A DNA stretch of 64,000 bases from Elusimicrobiota bacterium (lineage in GTDB: Bacteria; Elusimicrobiota; Elusimicrobia; UBA1565), in contig JACPXC010000025.1 in the NCBI GenBank assembly GCA_016196755.1, positions 31,719 through 95,718 of the forward strand, given 5' to 3'. The notes beneath the pieces were generated by a model. It had not been told where the DNA came from and did not search any database. It was given only the letters and a program-made list of their open reading frames with translations. This document shows, piece after piece, positions 35,640-43,830 of this stretch (positions are counted from its first letter, which is position 1; every line of letters starts with the position of its first letter). The position numbers were made by a program, and so were the translations under genes.

Positions 35640-37418
35640 ATGAGGTACCGGAGCCTCCTGCTCGCGGCCGTCATGGCCGCCCAGCCCTGCGCCGCCTCCT
35701 TGGCGAAGGCCGTGCCGGTGAGGACCGCCTCCATCCGGACTCCCGCAGCCGGCCTGGGGGGCGCGGCGGCCGGGGTGTTCGCGTCGCCTCCGGCGGCGTC
35801 TTTGCCCTCGGCACCGACGCTCTCCGCCCAGGTCATCGCGCGGGTCATCGCCGAGGACCCGGCCGCGCGCGCCAACCTCATCGCCTCGCTCGAGGCGGCG
35901 CCGTTCCGCCCCGCGTTGGGGGCCATCGCCGAGCCCGAGGCCTGGCTGGCCGAGCGGCTCGGCGAGGCCTTCGTCCCCTATTTCGAGACTTACGCCAAGG
36001 AGGTCGGCCATCCCGACGCCGAGGCGGGGCTGCGCTACCTGCTCTCGGACGCGCCGTCGGCGGTGGAGACCCGCCGCGGGCTGGGCCGGCTCCTGCAGGG
36101 CGGCTCGGCGCGCTCGGAGTCCTGGACCTACATCTACCGCGACGCGGCGCTCTGGCAGAAGCGGCTCGAGGAATACCTCGACGGGCGCGTCGCCGCCAAG
36201 AGAGCCGGCAAGGAGCTCCACCTCCAGTCGGTGGGCGCGGCTTACGGAGCCGAGCCCTATACCTTGGCCATGCTGACCGAAGACGCCCTAAAGCGCGCCG
36301 GCGAGGACCCGAAGGCGTGGAAGGTGCGCATCGACGCCGCCGACCTGAGCCTCATGAGCCTCATCTCGGCCCGCGAGGGCTATTACCGCGACCCCGACGG
36401 CGGCGGCTACTTCATCCCGAAGTCGGCCGGCGAGGCCCTCAAGCGCGAGAGCGCGGCGGGGCGGCTCCTGCCGGCCGGCGCCCCGGGCCTCTACCGTCTC
36501 AAGGAAGACCTGCGCGGCTGGGTGCGGCCCATGTACATCGACCTAAACGACCTCCGCCAGCACCGCGCGGTGACCGAGACGACGCCCGACGTCGTGTTCG
36601 CCAACTACATCCTGACCCACCTGCGCCTCGGGCCGGCCGCCCGATTGGCCGAGCATTGGCTCTCAGGCCTGTGGTCGGACCACGGCTTCCTCGGCATGGC
36701 CCAGACCTTGGTGGCCGAGGTGGCGCGCGCCGGCGGGCTCACCGCCAAGGGGACGCTCGGCAGTGAAGGCTCCTTCCTGCGCCGCGTGGCGTTGACGGTG
36801 GGAGCCATCGGCTCGGCCTATTCGGGAGAGTCGAACGAGCCCTGGATGCGGGTGCGCGACTTCTTCTATTTCAACCGCACCTCGGCGGCCAGGAAGGCCC
36901 GCGCCGCCACCGGCCGCTACCGCGAGGCCATCCGCCGCGACCCGTTCCATTCCGTCGACCTCGATCCGGCGGCGTTGGCGGCGCTCGAGACCTTGAAAGC
37001 CCAGCTCGGCGTCCGGCTCGAGCTGACCAGCGACCCGTCGGTGGCCGTCGGGATGACGCGCGACGACGCCGTGGCGGTGGGGGTCGGCCTCTTGCTGCCG
37101 GACGGGGGGGACTCGGCCGCGCGCATCTCCTATCTCGAGAGCATGGTCCCGCTCTATGCCGATAAGGCGCAGAAGGATTCCCGCGCTCCTCCCGTCTCAT
37201 TCTCGGACCCGCGCTTCGGCGACGGCGCCGTCGTCGTCGGCGGCACCGCCGGCGCCGGCGCCCGCATCAAGGCCGCGCGCTTCGGCTCGACCGCCCGCCT
37301 CTTGTGGCTGATCCCGGGCCGCCTGGCGCCCATCAGCGACGCCTACGTCGACGAGCAGCCGCCGGCCCCGCCGCGTCCTCCCGGGACGCACAACGGCGGC
37401 ATCTCGGTCAGATTCTGA
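35640..37418 (+). CDS. Exported CheR-like methyltransferase-fold protein
   Basis: 592 residues. A signal peptide (MRYRSLLLAAVMAAQPCAAS) and a Pro/Ala-rich linker precede a region resembling CheR: SWTYIYRDAALWQKRLEEYL, then LHLQSVGAAYGAEPYTLAML (compare GCSTGEEPYSLAM) and VRIDAADLSLMSLISAREGY (compare the ATDIS...A..G.Y segment). The SAM loop lacks the usual Cys and second Gly, so catalysis is doubtful. An exported CheR-like protein is unexpected because SAM is cytosolic. The C-terminal 200 residues are unassigned. TATCCT ends 6 nt before the ATG. Confidence 0.7.
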   Translation: MRYRSLLLAAVMAAQPCAASLAKAVPVRTASIRTPAAGLGGAAAGVFASPPAASLPSAPTLSAQVIARVIAEDPAARANLIASLEAAPFRPALGAIAEPEAWLAERLGEAFVPYFETYAKEVGHPDAEAGLRYLLSDAPSAVETRRGLGRLLQGGSARSESWTYIYRDAALWQKRLEEYLDGRVAAKRAGKELHLQSVGAAYGAEPYTLAMLTEDALKRAGEDPKAWKVRIDAADLSLMSLISAREGYYRDPDGGGYFIPKSAGEALKRESAAGRLLPAGAPGLYRLKEDLRGWVRPMYIDLNDLRQHRAVTETTPDVVFANYILTHLRLGPAARLAEHWLSGLWSDHGFLGMAQTLVAEVARAGGLTAKGTLGSEGSFLRRVALTVGAIGSAYSGESNEPWMRVRDFFYFNRTSAARKARAATGRYREAIRRDPFHSVDLDPAALAALETLKAQLGVRLELTSDPSVAVGMTRDDAVAVGVGLLLPDGGDSAARISYLESMVPLYADKAQKDSRAPPVSFSDPRFGDGAVVVGGTAGAGARIKAARFGSTARLLWLIPGRLAPISDAYVDEQPPAPPRPPGTHNGGISVRF

Positions 37419-37445
37419 CCGGCCGTATAGTAGAATACCCTCGTC

Positions 37446-37520
37446 GCGCCCATGGTGAAATGGATATCACGACAGCCTCCGGAGCTGTAGGTCAAGGTTC
37501 GATTCCTTGTGGGCGCACCA
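37446..37520 (+). tRNA. tRNA-Arg(CCG)
   Basis: 75 nt including an encoded CCA end. The acceptor stem GCGCCCA/TGGGCGC is perfect, the anticodon stem ACAGC/GCTGT encloses the loop CTCCGGA with anticodon CCG, and the T loop contains GTTCGATTC. A TAGAAT box ends 9 nt upstream. An acetyltransferase gene begins 6 nt after the CCA. Confidence 0.96.
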
Positions 37521-37526
37521 CCTCTC

Positions 37527-38063
37527 ATGCCCGACATCCCCGCGCCCATCATCATCGTCCGCGGCGAAGGCTCCGGGGAAGCCGCTAGGATCTCGGCCGC
37601 CGTCGACGAGGCGTTCCCCGACCCGCGCCTGCGCTCGCTCATAGGCAACCTCCGCCGCAGCCCGTATTTCCGCGCCGAGCTCTCCTGCGTGGCGGTGCGC
37701 GGCTCGGAGCTGGTAGGCTACGTCATCTATTTCCCCGTGATGGTCCAAGCCGTCGGACAAGCCACCAAGGCCGTCCATATGTCGCCCATAGCGGTGCGCA
37801 ACGTCCCCGACCGCCAGGGCATCGGGGAGCGCCTGGTCCGGCACGGCATCCAGCGCGCCCACAGCCTGGGCTTCGAGGTCGTGCTGGTGATGGGGCCGGC
37901 GAACTACTTCGGCAGCTTCGGCTTCCTGCGCGCCACGCCGCTGGGGTTCAAGGCCAGCCTGCCGATCCCCGACGAGAGCTTCCTGGTCCACATGATGCGG
38001 CCCGAGCTGATGGGGCAGGTGCACGGCCAGGTCCTCTACCCGCCCGGCGTCTTCACGGCGTAG
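37527..38063 (+). CDS. GNAT-family N-acetyltransferase
   Basis: 178 residues with the acetyl-CoA pyrophosphate loop RQGIGERLVRHGI and the following strand/helix FEVVLVMGPANYFGSFGF, typical of YhbS-like GNAT proteins. Substrate unknown. The ATG at 37527 is 6 nt after the tRNA-Arg CCA end with no ribosome site between, so its mRNA 5' end may be made by tRNA 3' processing. An in-frame start inside the tRNA is unlikely to be used. Confidence 0.85.
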   Translation: MPDIPAPIIIVRGEGSGEAARISAAVDEAFPDPRLRSLIGNLRRSPYFRAELSCVAVRGSELVGYVIYFPVMVQAVGQATKAVHMSPIAVRNVPDRQGIGERLVRHGIQRAHSLGFEVVLVMGPANYFGSFGFLRATPLGFKASLPIPDESFLVHMMRPELMGQVHGQVLYPPGVFTA

Positions 38064-38064
38064 C

Positions 38065-40680
38065 CTACCGGCCCGAGCGGGCGGCGGCGAGGATCTTGGT
38101 CCCAGCCGCGCCCTGGGAGGCCGCCACCGCGTCGGCGGTCTCGGGCGTGACGCCCATGCCTCTCCAGAGCTCGGGGTTGCGGCCCATGTCCATGAGCACC
38201 AAGGCGCTCATGGAGAGCTTGCCGTCGGGCTTCTCGAGCGCGCCGAACCAGTCATCGAGCGAGGCGGCGATGTGATCCGGCCGCATATCCAAGTCGGTGT
38301 CGATGACGGCGCTCGAGAAGAAGTCCCAGTTCTCGGAAGGGAAGGCCACCGGGCGCTCCTTGCCGTCGAGCTCGACGTACCCGCCCCCGCCCTCGAGCTT
38401 GAGCGCCAGCTCGTAGACGCGCACCGCGGCCTGGCGCGCCGTCGGCGGCAGGCGGGCGCCCCACATCAGGTGGTAGATGTCGTGCATCGAATAGAGCCAG
38501 ACGCCGTTGAGCACCTCGTGGAACGTCGACGGCTCCCAGACCCCGGGATAGCCCAGGCCGAAGACGCGGCCGCCGCGGGCGAGGCCTTCGGGGAGGTCCT
38601 CGGACTCGGCCCGGCCGAACGCCAATTGGAGGCCCACGGCGTCGTCGCCGTGCTTGGCGCGCATCGCGGCCTGGATGACCCCGATCGACGGCGTCACGGC
38701 GTCCTTGCTCGCCGGGTCGTAGATGGCCAGCGAAGTCTTGGCGATCTGGGGAGCGGTGCCCTCGGCGACGAAGACGAAGCGCTCGGACTCCGGCAGGGCC
38801 TTGAGCTCGGCCTCGAGCCGGGCAAGCTGGCCGGGCGCCTCGATGTCGCCCAGGTAGCGCAGGCCGCCCTTGCCGAAGAGGCGGAGGGCCTCGGCGGTGA
38901 GCGTGCCGTCGGCCAGCAGGGCCACGGGACGCAGAGCTTCGCCGGTCAAGCCGAACTGGCGCGCGGTCTCCCAGCGCAGGACGACGGTGGCGAACTGGGC
39001 CAGGGTCACCTGGGGCATCCAGTCGTATTTGTTCCCGCGCCGGTGCGCCATGAGGGCCAGGTGCACGGCCCGCTCGGCGTCGATGAAGACCGGGGAGTCC
39101 CAGTCGGCGGCGCGCAGAGCCTCGGCGACGGCGTTCATGCCGCGGTAAGTCTCCGGGGCGAACTCGTTGAGCGGGGAACGGATCGCCTCGAAGTGGGCGC
39201 GGGCGCGGTCGAGCACGGCGACGTCCGGCGAGCCCTTCACGGGGGAATAGTCCGGGCGGACGATGCCGTCGATGGCCGGGGCGGGCAGGGGGGACGCCGG
39301 GGTGCCGCCGAGCAGCATCTTCTTGAGGAAGTGCATGGCCAGGCGCAGGACCGAGTCGTACCAGACCGTGGTCTTGAGGTTGTCGCTGGCCTCGAAGGCC
39401 GGCGGCTCCTGCCTTGCCCGGCCGGCGACATCCTGACCGGCGACCTGCGCCAGCGGGCTGCGCGTCCCCCAGGCGATCTGGTCGAGTTCGTACTCGCCGA
39501 AGATCTCCATCATGTGGAGCGCGGCGGGCCGCGGGCCCTTGGCCGCGAACTCGAGCACGGCGGAGAGCGGGAAACCGAAGAGCAGGCCCTCGTGGGCCCG
39601 GTAGCCGCTGAAGAGGCCGCCGGTCAGCATCAGCTCGAGGCCGGCCTTGACGGCGGCTTGGGCGTCGCCGGCGGGCAGGGCGTCGCGCAGCTTGAAATGC
39701 TTGTTGTTGTCGTCGTCGTTGAGGACCCCGGCCGCGGCGTCGATGTCGTAGACGACCAACTCGTCCTTGGACTCGATCACGCCGAGCTTAGGCGAGATGC
39801 GCTTGACGGCCTCGTCGATCTGAGCCACGCCCTCCGGCGTCGCCAGGAGGTCCATCTCGGTGTCGCGGTCCACGGTCTTGATGAAGTTGCGGGTCGTCGG
39901 CTTGGCGCCGACCAATGTGGCCATGACGCTGGGGTTCATCAGCCAGCGGCGGATCGGGGCCGGCACGTCGGGGTCGCGCAGGAGGCCGGTCGTGCGCACG
40001 ATGCGGGCCGAGACCTCGTCGAGCTTGGCCGCGCGGTCGTCCATCCCAAGGGCTTCGAGCGTGCGCTTCTGCTGGGAGAGCATGCCGTCGAAGAGGCGGT
40101 CGAGCGCTCCCGGGGCGGAGGCGGAGGGGAAGGCGTCGGGGCCGGTCTTCAGGTCGAGGAGCTTGCGGATCTCGTCGCAGCCCAGGCAGACCGGGTCGCC
40201 CTTGGCGGCCCCCAGGAACGGCTCGCTGAAGCGGACGTGGGTGGGATCGACGCCGGCCTGGCGCAGCTGCGGCTCGATCTGCCGGAAGACCTCGGCCTGG
40301 AACTCGCTGTGGGCGGGGTTCGTGAGCTCGCTCATCGCCACCGGGCCGTGGTAGGCTTGGGAGTCGGGCAGGGCCAGGCCGATGCGGGCGTTGTCGCCCT
40401 GCCAGACCTGGGCCCCGTCGGCCGAGAGGGACAGGCTCTGCGGTGTCAGCGTGAGGGGCGTCTGCAAGCCGGGGGCCGAGGGCGTCAGCGTGAAGGGAAC
40501 GTTCAGGGTCAACGCCACGGGGTTGCCGGGCTGGGTCAAGACGACGCTGGCGGCGACGACGCCGGCGCCGGGGGCCATCGGCACGGCGGGCGCCGCGGGG
40601 GCCGCGACGTGGACGCCGGCCTGGAGCGGCGCCGAGGCCGCCAGCAGGATGGTTAGGAGGAGCCGGAACGCCCGTGGCAT
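38065..40680 (-). CDS. Large exported protein of unknown function
   Basis: 871 residues with a signal peptide (MPRAFRLLLTILLAASAPLQ), a Pro/Ala/Thr-rich region to about residue 95 and a long globular part of mixed helix and strand. A CLGCDE motif is the only Cys pair seen. I recognise no domain. TATCCT ends 6 nt before this ATG, as for the exported CheR-like gene. The frame upstream of 40680 is ignored because it would place residues before the signal peptide. Confidence 0.75.
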   Translation of the reverse strand: MPRAFRLLLTILLAASAPLQAGVHVAAPAAPAVPMAPGAGVVAASVVLTQPGNPVALTLNVPFTLTPSAPGLQTPLTLTPQSLSLSADGAQVWQGDNARIGLALPDSQAYHGPVAMSELTNPAHSEFQAEVFRQIEPQLRQAGVDPTHVRFSEPFLGAAKGDPVCLGCDEIRKLLDLKTGPDAFPSASAPGALDRLFDGMLSQQKRTLEALGMDDRAAKLDEVSARIVRTTGLLRDPDVPAPIRRWLMNPSVMATLVGAKPTTRNFIKTVDRDTEMDLLATPEGVAQIDEAVKRISPKLGVIESKDELVVYDIDAAAGVLNDDDNNKHFKLRDALPAGDAQAAVKAGLELMLTGGLFSGYRAHEGLLFGFPLSAVLEFAAKGPRPAALHMMEIFGEYELDQIAWGTRSPLAQVAGQDVAGRARQEPPAFEASDNLKTTVWYDSVLRLAMHFLKKMLLGGTPASPLPAPAIDGIVRPDYSPVKGSPDVAVLDRARAHFEAIRSPLNEFAPETYRGMNAVAEALRAADWDSPVFIDAERAVHLALMAHRRGNKYDWMPQVTLAQFATVVLRWETARQFGLTGEALRPVALLADGTLTAEALRLFGKGGLRYLGDIEAPGQLARLEAELKALPESERFVFVAEGTAPQIAKTSLAIYDPASKDAVTPSIGVIQAAMRAKHGDDAVGLQLAFGRAESEDLPEGLARGGRVFGLGYPGVWEPSTFHEVLNGVWLYSMHDIYHLMWGARLPPTARQAAVRVYELALKLEGGGGYVELDGKERPVAFPSENWDFFSSAVIDTDLDMRPDHIAASLDDWFGALEKPDGKLSMSALVLMDMGRNPELWRGMGVTPETADAVAASQGAAGTKILAAARSGR

Positions 40681-40863
40681 CTCAATAGGATAGCCTGCGG
40701 CGCCTGTCGGGTTCATCCCCCCGTGGGCCCCGGGATTTTTGGGCCCTAGGACCTAGGGCGGATTCACGCGGTTTTCGGCCGCGATTTCGCTAGGTCCTTC
40801 GCCGGGCGGAGGCTTCCCCCAAAGCCCCATCTTTCTCCGGCGAGCTTTGCGTAGAATCGCCTT

Positions 40864-41196
40864 ATGCAACAACCTGTCCTGGCGCCCGAGCGCCCCGCCT
40901 TACGGTCCGAGCTCCCCGCGCTCGACGCCGACTTCCTCGCCTTGCTCATGCGCCGGCAGCTGACCCTGTCGGTCTCCTGCGCGGTCTGCTTCATGAGCCT
41001 GCTGCTCGGCCTGCCGCTGGCCAACTATTTCCTGCCCGAACTGATGGCGCGCCGCGTCGGCGGCTTCACGTTGAGCTGGCTGATCCTCGGCGTGCTCTTC
41101 TTCCCGCTGGTCTGGACCATCTCATTCGTCTTCATCCGCCGCTCGATGGCCCTGGAGGCCGCCGAGGCGGCCTACGCGAAAGGAGAACGCCCGTGA
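40864..41196 (+). CDS. DUF485 membrane protein (symporter partner)
   Basis: 110 residues with two hydrophobic segments; resembles YjcH-type DUF485 proteins encoded before acetate/solute symporters. TAGAAT ends 6 nt before the ATG (leaderless). The stop overlaps the symporter GTG by 4 nt. Confidence 0.85.
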   Translation: MQQPVLAPERPALRSELPALDADFLALLMRRQLTLSVSCAVCFMSLLLGLPLANYFLPELMARRVGGFTLSWLILGVLFFPLVWTISFVFIRRSMALEAAEAAYAKGERP

Positions 41197-42890
41197 TCGA
41201 CCCCTGGATCCTGTCGTTCTCGCTGGTGACGGTGGCGGTGACGGTGGCCATGGGCTTCTGGACCGCCGGCAAGTCGAAGACCGCCTCGGACTTCTTCGTG
41301 GCCGGGCGCTCGGTGTCGGTGGGCTGGAACGCCTCGGCCATCTCGGGCGAGTACCTCTCCGCGGCCTCGTTTATGGGCGTGGCCGGGATGGTCATGAAGT
41401 TCGGCTACGACGCCCTGTGGTACCCGGTCTGCTACGCCTGCGGCTACCTGTTCCTGCTCCTCTTCATCTCCGGCCCGCTGCGCCGCTTCGGCGCCTACAC
41501 GATCCCCGACTTCGCGGAAGGGCGCTATGACTCGCCGCTGTTCCGCAAGATCGCCGTCATCTTCGTCCTCGCCATCGGCTTTCTCTACACGATGCCGCAG
41601 ATGAAGGGCGCCGGGACGGCGCTGGCCTACATCTTCCCCGGCCTCCCCTATTGGGCCGGCGTCGTGCTGGTGGGCGCTGTCGTCACCTTGAACGTCGCCT
41701 TGGGCGGCATGAAGGGCATCACCGTGGTCCAGGCGTTCCAGTACTGGGCCAAGATGTTTGCGATCTCGGTGCCGCTGTTCGTGGTGATGTCGGTGTACGG
41801 CTCCTATTCGACGCACCTGGGGATGAACGCGGCCGAGGGCCCGGTGCCCGCCGTCGCAGAGCGCCTGCCGCTGCCCGAGAAGGCGCCCGAGGACCTGGCC
41901 TGGATCTCGCCGTTCGGGCCGCTGACCACCAAGGCCGCCGCCGCGGCGGGCATCCCGCCGGAGGGCCGCCGTCCCTACTCGCTGCTCTACACCTACTCGC
42001 TGATCATCGCCCTGGTCTGCGGAACGGCCGGCCTGCCGCACATCCTGGTGCGCTTCTACACCAACCCCGACGGGGCCGCCGCCAAGCGCACGACGATGTG
42101 GGTCATGATCCTCATCGGCGTCTTCTACGTGTTCCCGCCGGTCTTCGGCGTCCTCGGCCGCAGCCTCCTGCCCGACCTCTACTCCGCGACGGGGGCCAAG
42201 GGCACCGACAAGGTCGTGCTGGAACTGCCGCGCCTGGTCAACGAGCGCCTGCCGGTCTGGGGCTCGATCCTGAGCGGCGTGGCTTGCGCCGGCGCCTTCG
42301 CGGCCTTCATGAGCACCTTCAGCGGCTTGCTGGTCTCGATGACCGGGGCTCTGGCCCACGACGTCTACGGGCGCATCTTCCGTCCCGCCAGCAGCCAGGC
42401 GGAGCGCCTGAAGGCCTTCAAGGTCTCCGCCGTCCTCATCGGCGCGGTGGCCGTCGCTCTAGGCGTCCAGGTCGAGGCCTTCGACATCAACTTCATGGTC
42501 GGTCAGGCCTTCGCCATCGCCGCGGCCAGCTACTTCCCGCTGCTCTTTATGAGCGTCTGGTGGCGCGGCATGACGACCAAGGGCGCCGCGGCGGGGATGC
42601 TGGGCGGAGGCCTGACGGCTCTGGCCAGCATCACGTTGACGAGCTTCAGCGACCTGGGCTATATCCCGCTGGCGGGGTTCTGGACCACGCATCCGCTCCT
42701 GCGCATCCTCTGCGAACAGCCCGCCATCTGGGCGGTGCCGCTGGCCATCGGGCTGATGGCGGGGGTCTCGCTGTTGACCCGCGCCGATGTGCCGGCGGAC
42801 ATCGTCAAGAAGATGCTGGTGCTGCATGCTCCCGAGAGCCTCGGGCTGCGTCAGGAATACGACGCGGAGCATGCCGTCGCCGCGCACTAA
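41193..42890 (+). CDS. Sodium:solute symporter, ActP/MctC-like
   Basis: 565 residues, about 13 membrane helices, SSS family. The N-terminal TASDFFVAGRSVSVGWNASA then ISGEYLSAASFMG is typical of cation/acetate or monocarboxylate symporters. Together with the DUF485 partner the closest model is yjcH-actP. Likely substrates are acetate, pyruvate or propionate; none is provable from sequence. It is translationally coupled to the preceding gene. Confidence 0.88.
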   Translation: MIDPWILSFSLVTVAVTVAMGFWTAGKSKTASDFFVAGRSVSVGWNASAISGEYLSAASFMGVAGMVMKFGYDALWYPVCYACGYLFLLLFISGPLRRFGAYTIPDFAEGRYDSPLFRKIAVIFVLAIGFLYTMPQMKGAGTALAYIFPGLPYWAGVVLVGAVVTLNVALGGMKGITVVQAFQYWAKMFAISVPLFVVMSVYGSYSTHLGMNAAEGPVPAVAERLPLPEKAPEDLAWISPFGPLTTKAAAAAGIPPEGRRPYSLLYTYSLIIALVCGTAGLPHILVRFYTNPDGAAAKRTTMWVMILIGVFYVFPPVFGVLGRSLLPDLYSATGAKGTDKVVLELPRLVNERLPVWGSILSGVACAGAFAAFMSTFSGLLVSMTGALAHDVYGRIFRPASSQAERLKAFKVSAVLIGAVAVALGVQVEAFDINFMVGQAFAIAAASYFPLLFMSVWWRGMTTKGAAAGMLGGGLTALASITLTSFSDLGYIPLAGFWTTHPLLRILCEQPAIWAVPLAIGLMAGVSLLTRADVPADIVKKMLVLHAPESLGLRQEYDAEHAVAAH

Positions 42891-42900
42891 ACGAGAAGCC

Positions 42901-43791
42901 TCAGAGCCCCGCCAGCCTCTCGCGCGCCTCCGCCACCTGCTCCTCCATCCCCTCGGGGGCCAGCTCGACGAAGCGGGCCAGGGCTTGCTTGGCCGCCGCC
43001 TTGTCGTCGAGTCTGCCGGCGGCCAGTCCCTTGTTGAAGAGCGCGGCGGGCAGGTCCTTCTGCAGGCGCAGGGCCTGGTCGCAGCAGACCACCGCCTCCT
43101 TCCAGCGGCCCAGGGCGTTTAAGGCGTTGCCCTTGTTGACCCAGGCGGAGGGGTCGGCCGGGTCGGCGTTGACGGCCCGGTCGAACGCCGCCAGCGCCAT
43201 CTCGAGGTCGCCCAGTCCCACGTGGTTTAATCCGATGAGGATCCAGGCCCCGGCGTCCTTGGAGTTGGCCGAGACCGCCACGAGCAGGCATTCGTTGGAC
43301 TCGTGCGGCAGGTGCAGCTCGAAGAGCTTGACGCCCAGGCGGCGGACGGTGTCGGGGTCCTCGGGCCGGGCGCGCGCCGCCGCCGCGTAGGCGCGGGCCG
43401 CCTCGGCGCGGCGGCCGAGGTCCTCCTCGCAGTCGCCGAGCGCCAGCCAGGCGTCGGCCAGCGTGGCGTCCGCCGAGACCGCGGCGTAGAAGGCCGCCTG
43501 GGCCTCGGGGTCGCGCTTGAGCGCGCGCAGGGCGTAGCCGCGGTTGAGCGCCGCCTCGGCCATGTCGGGTGCCAGCTCCGAGGCGCGCGACGCGTAGGCC
43601 AGGGAGTCCTCCATGCGCCCGCGCATCCCGGCGGCGGCCGAGCGGGCCAGCCAGAGTTGAGGGTCGTTGGGGGCGGCGGCTAAGGCCGCCTCGCAGGCGG
43701 TCTCGGTCTCCTCGTAGCGTCCCTCATGGAGCAGCGACAAGGCCTCGGCGGCCAATTCCGCGGGGTCGCGCTTGCTGGGAGGGCCGAACAT
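42901..43791 (-). CDS. TPR-repeat protein
   Basis: 296 residues, cytosolic, almost entirely tetratricopeptide repeats (for example DAWLALGDCEEDLGRRAEAA and SAWVNKGNALNALGRWKEAV). No other domain. TATACT ends 7 nt before the ATG at 43791, so the mRNA is probably leaderless. The partner is unknown; the gene lies downstream of alaS on the same strand. Confidence 0.85.
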   Translation of the reverse strand: MFGPPSKRDPAELAAEALSLLHEGRYEETETACEAALAAAPNDPQLWLARSAAAGMRGRMEDSLAYASRASELAPDMAEAALNRGYALRALKRDPEAQAAFYAAVSADATLADAWLALGDCEEDLGRRAEAARAYAAAARARPEDPDTVRRLGVKLFELHLPHESNECLLVAVSANSKDAGAWILIGLNHVGLGDLEMALAAFDRAVNADPADPSAWVNKGNALNALGRWKEAVVCCDQALRLQKDLPAALFNKGLAAGRLDDKAAAKQALARFVELAPEGMEEQVAEARERLAGL

Positions 43792-43830
43792 CGCCCTCAG
43801 TATAGGCGGGGGGGTGGGATTCGTCCAGCT

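Noticed and set aside
38272..40656. 794-codon plus-strand open frame
   Set aside because: Antisense to the exported 871-residue protein. It has no start signal, and its composition is that of a complement of Ala/Gly-rich codons.
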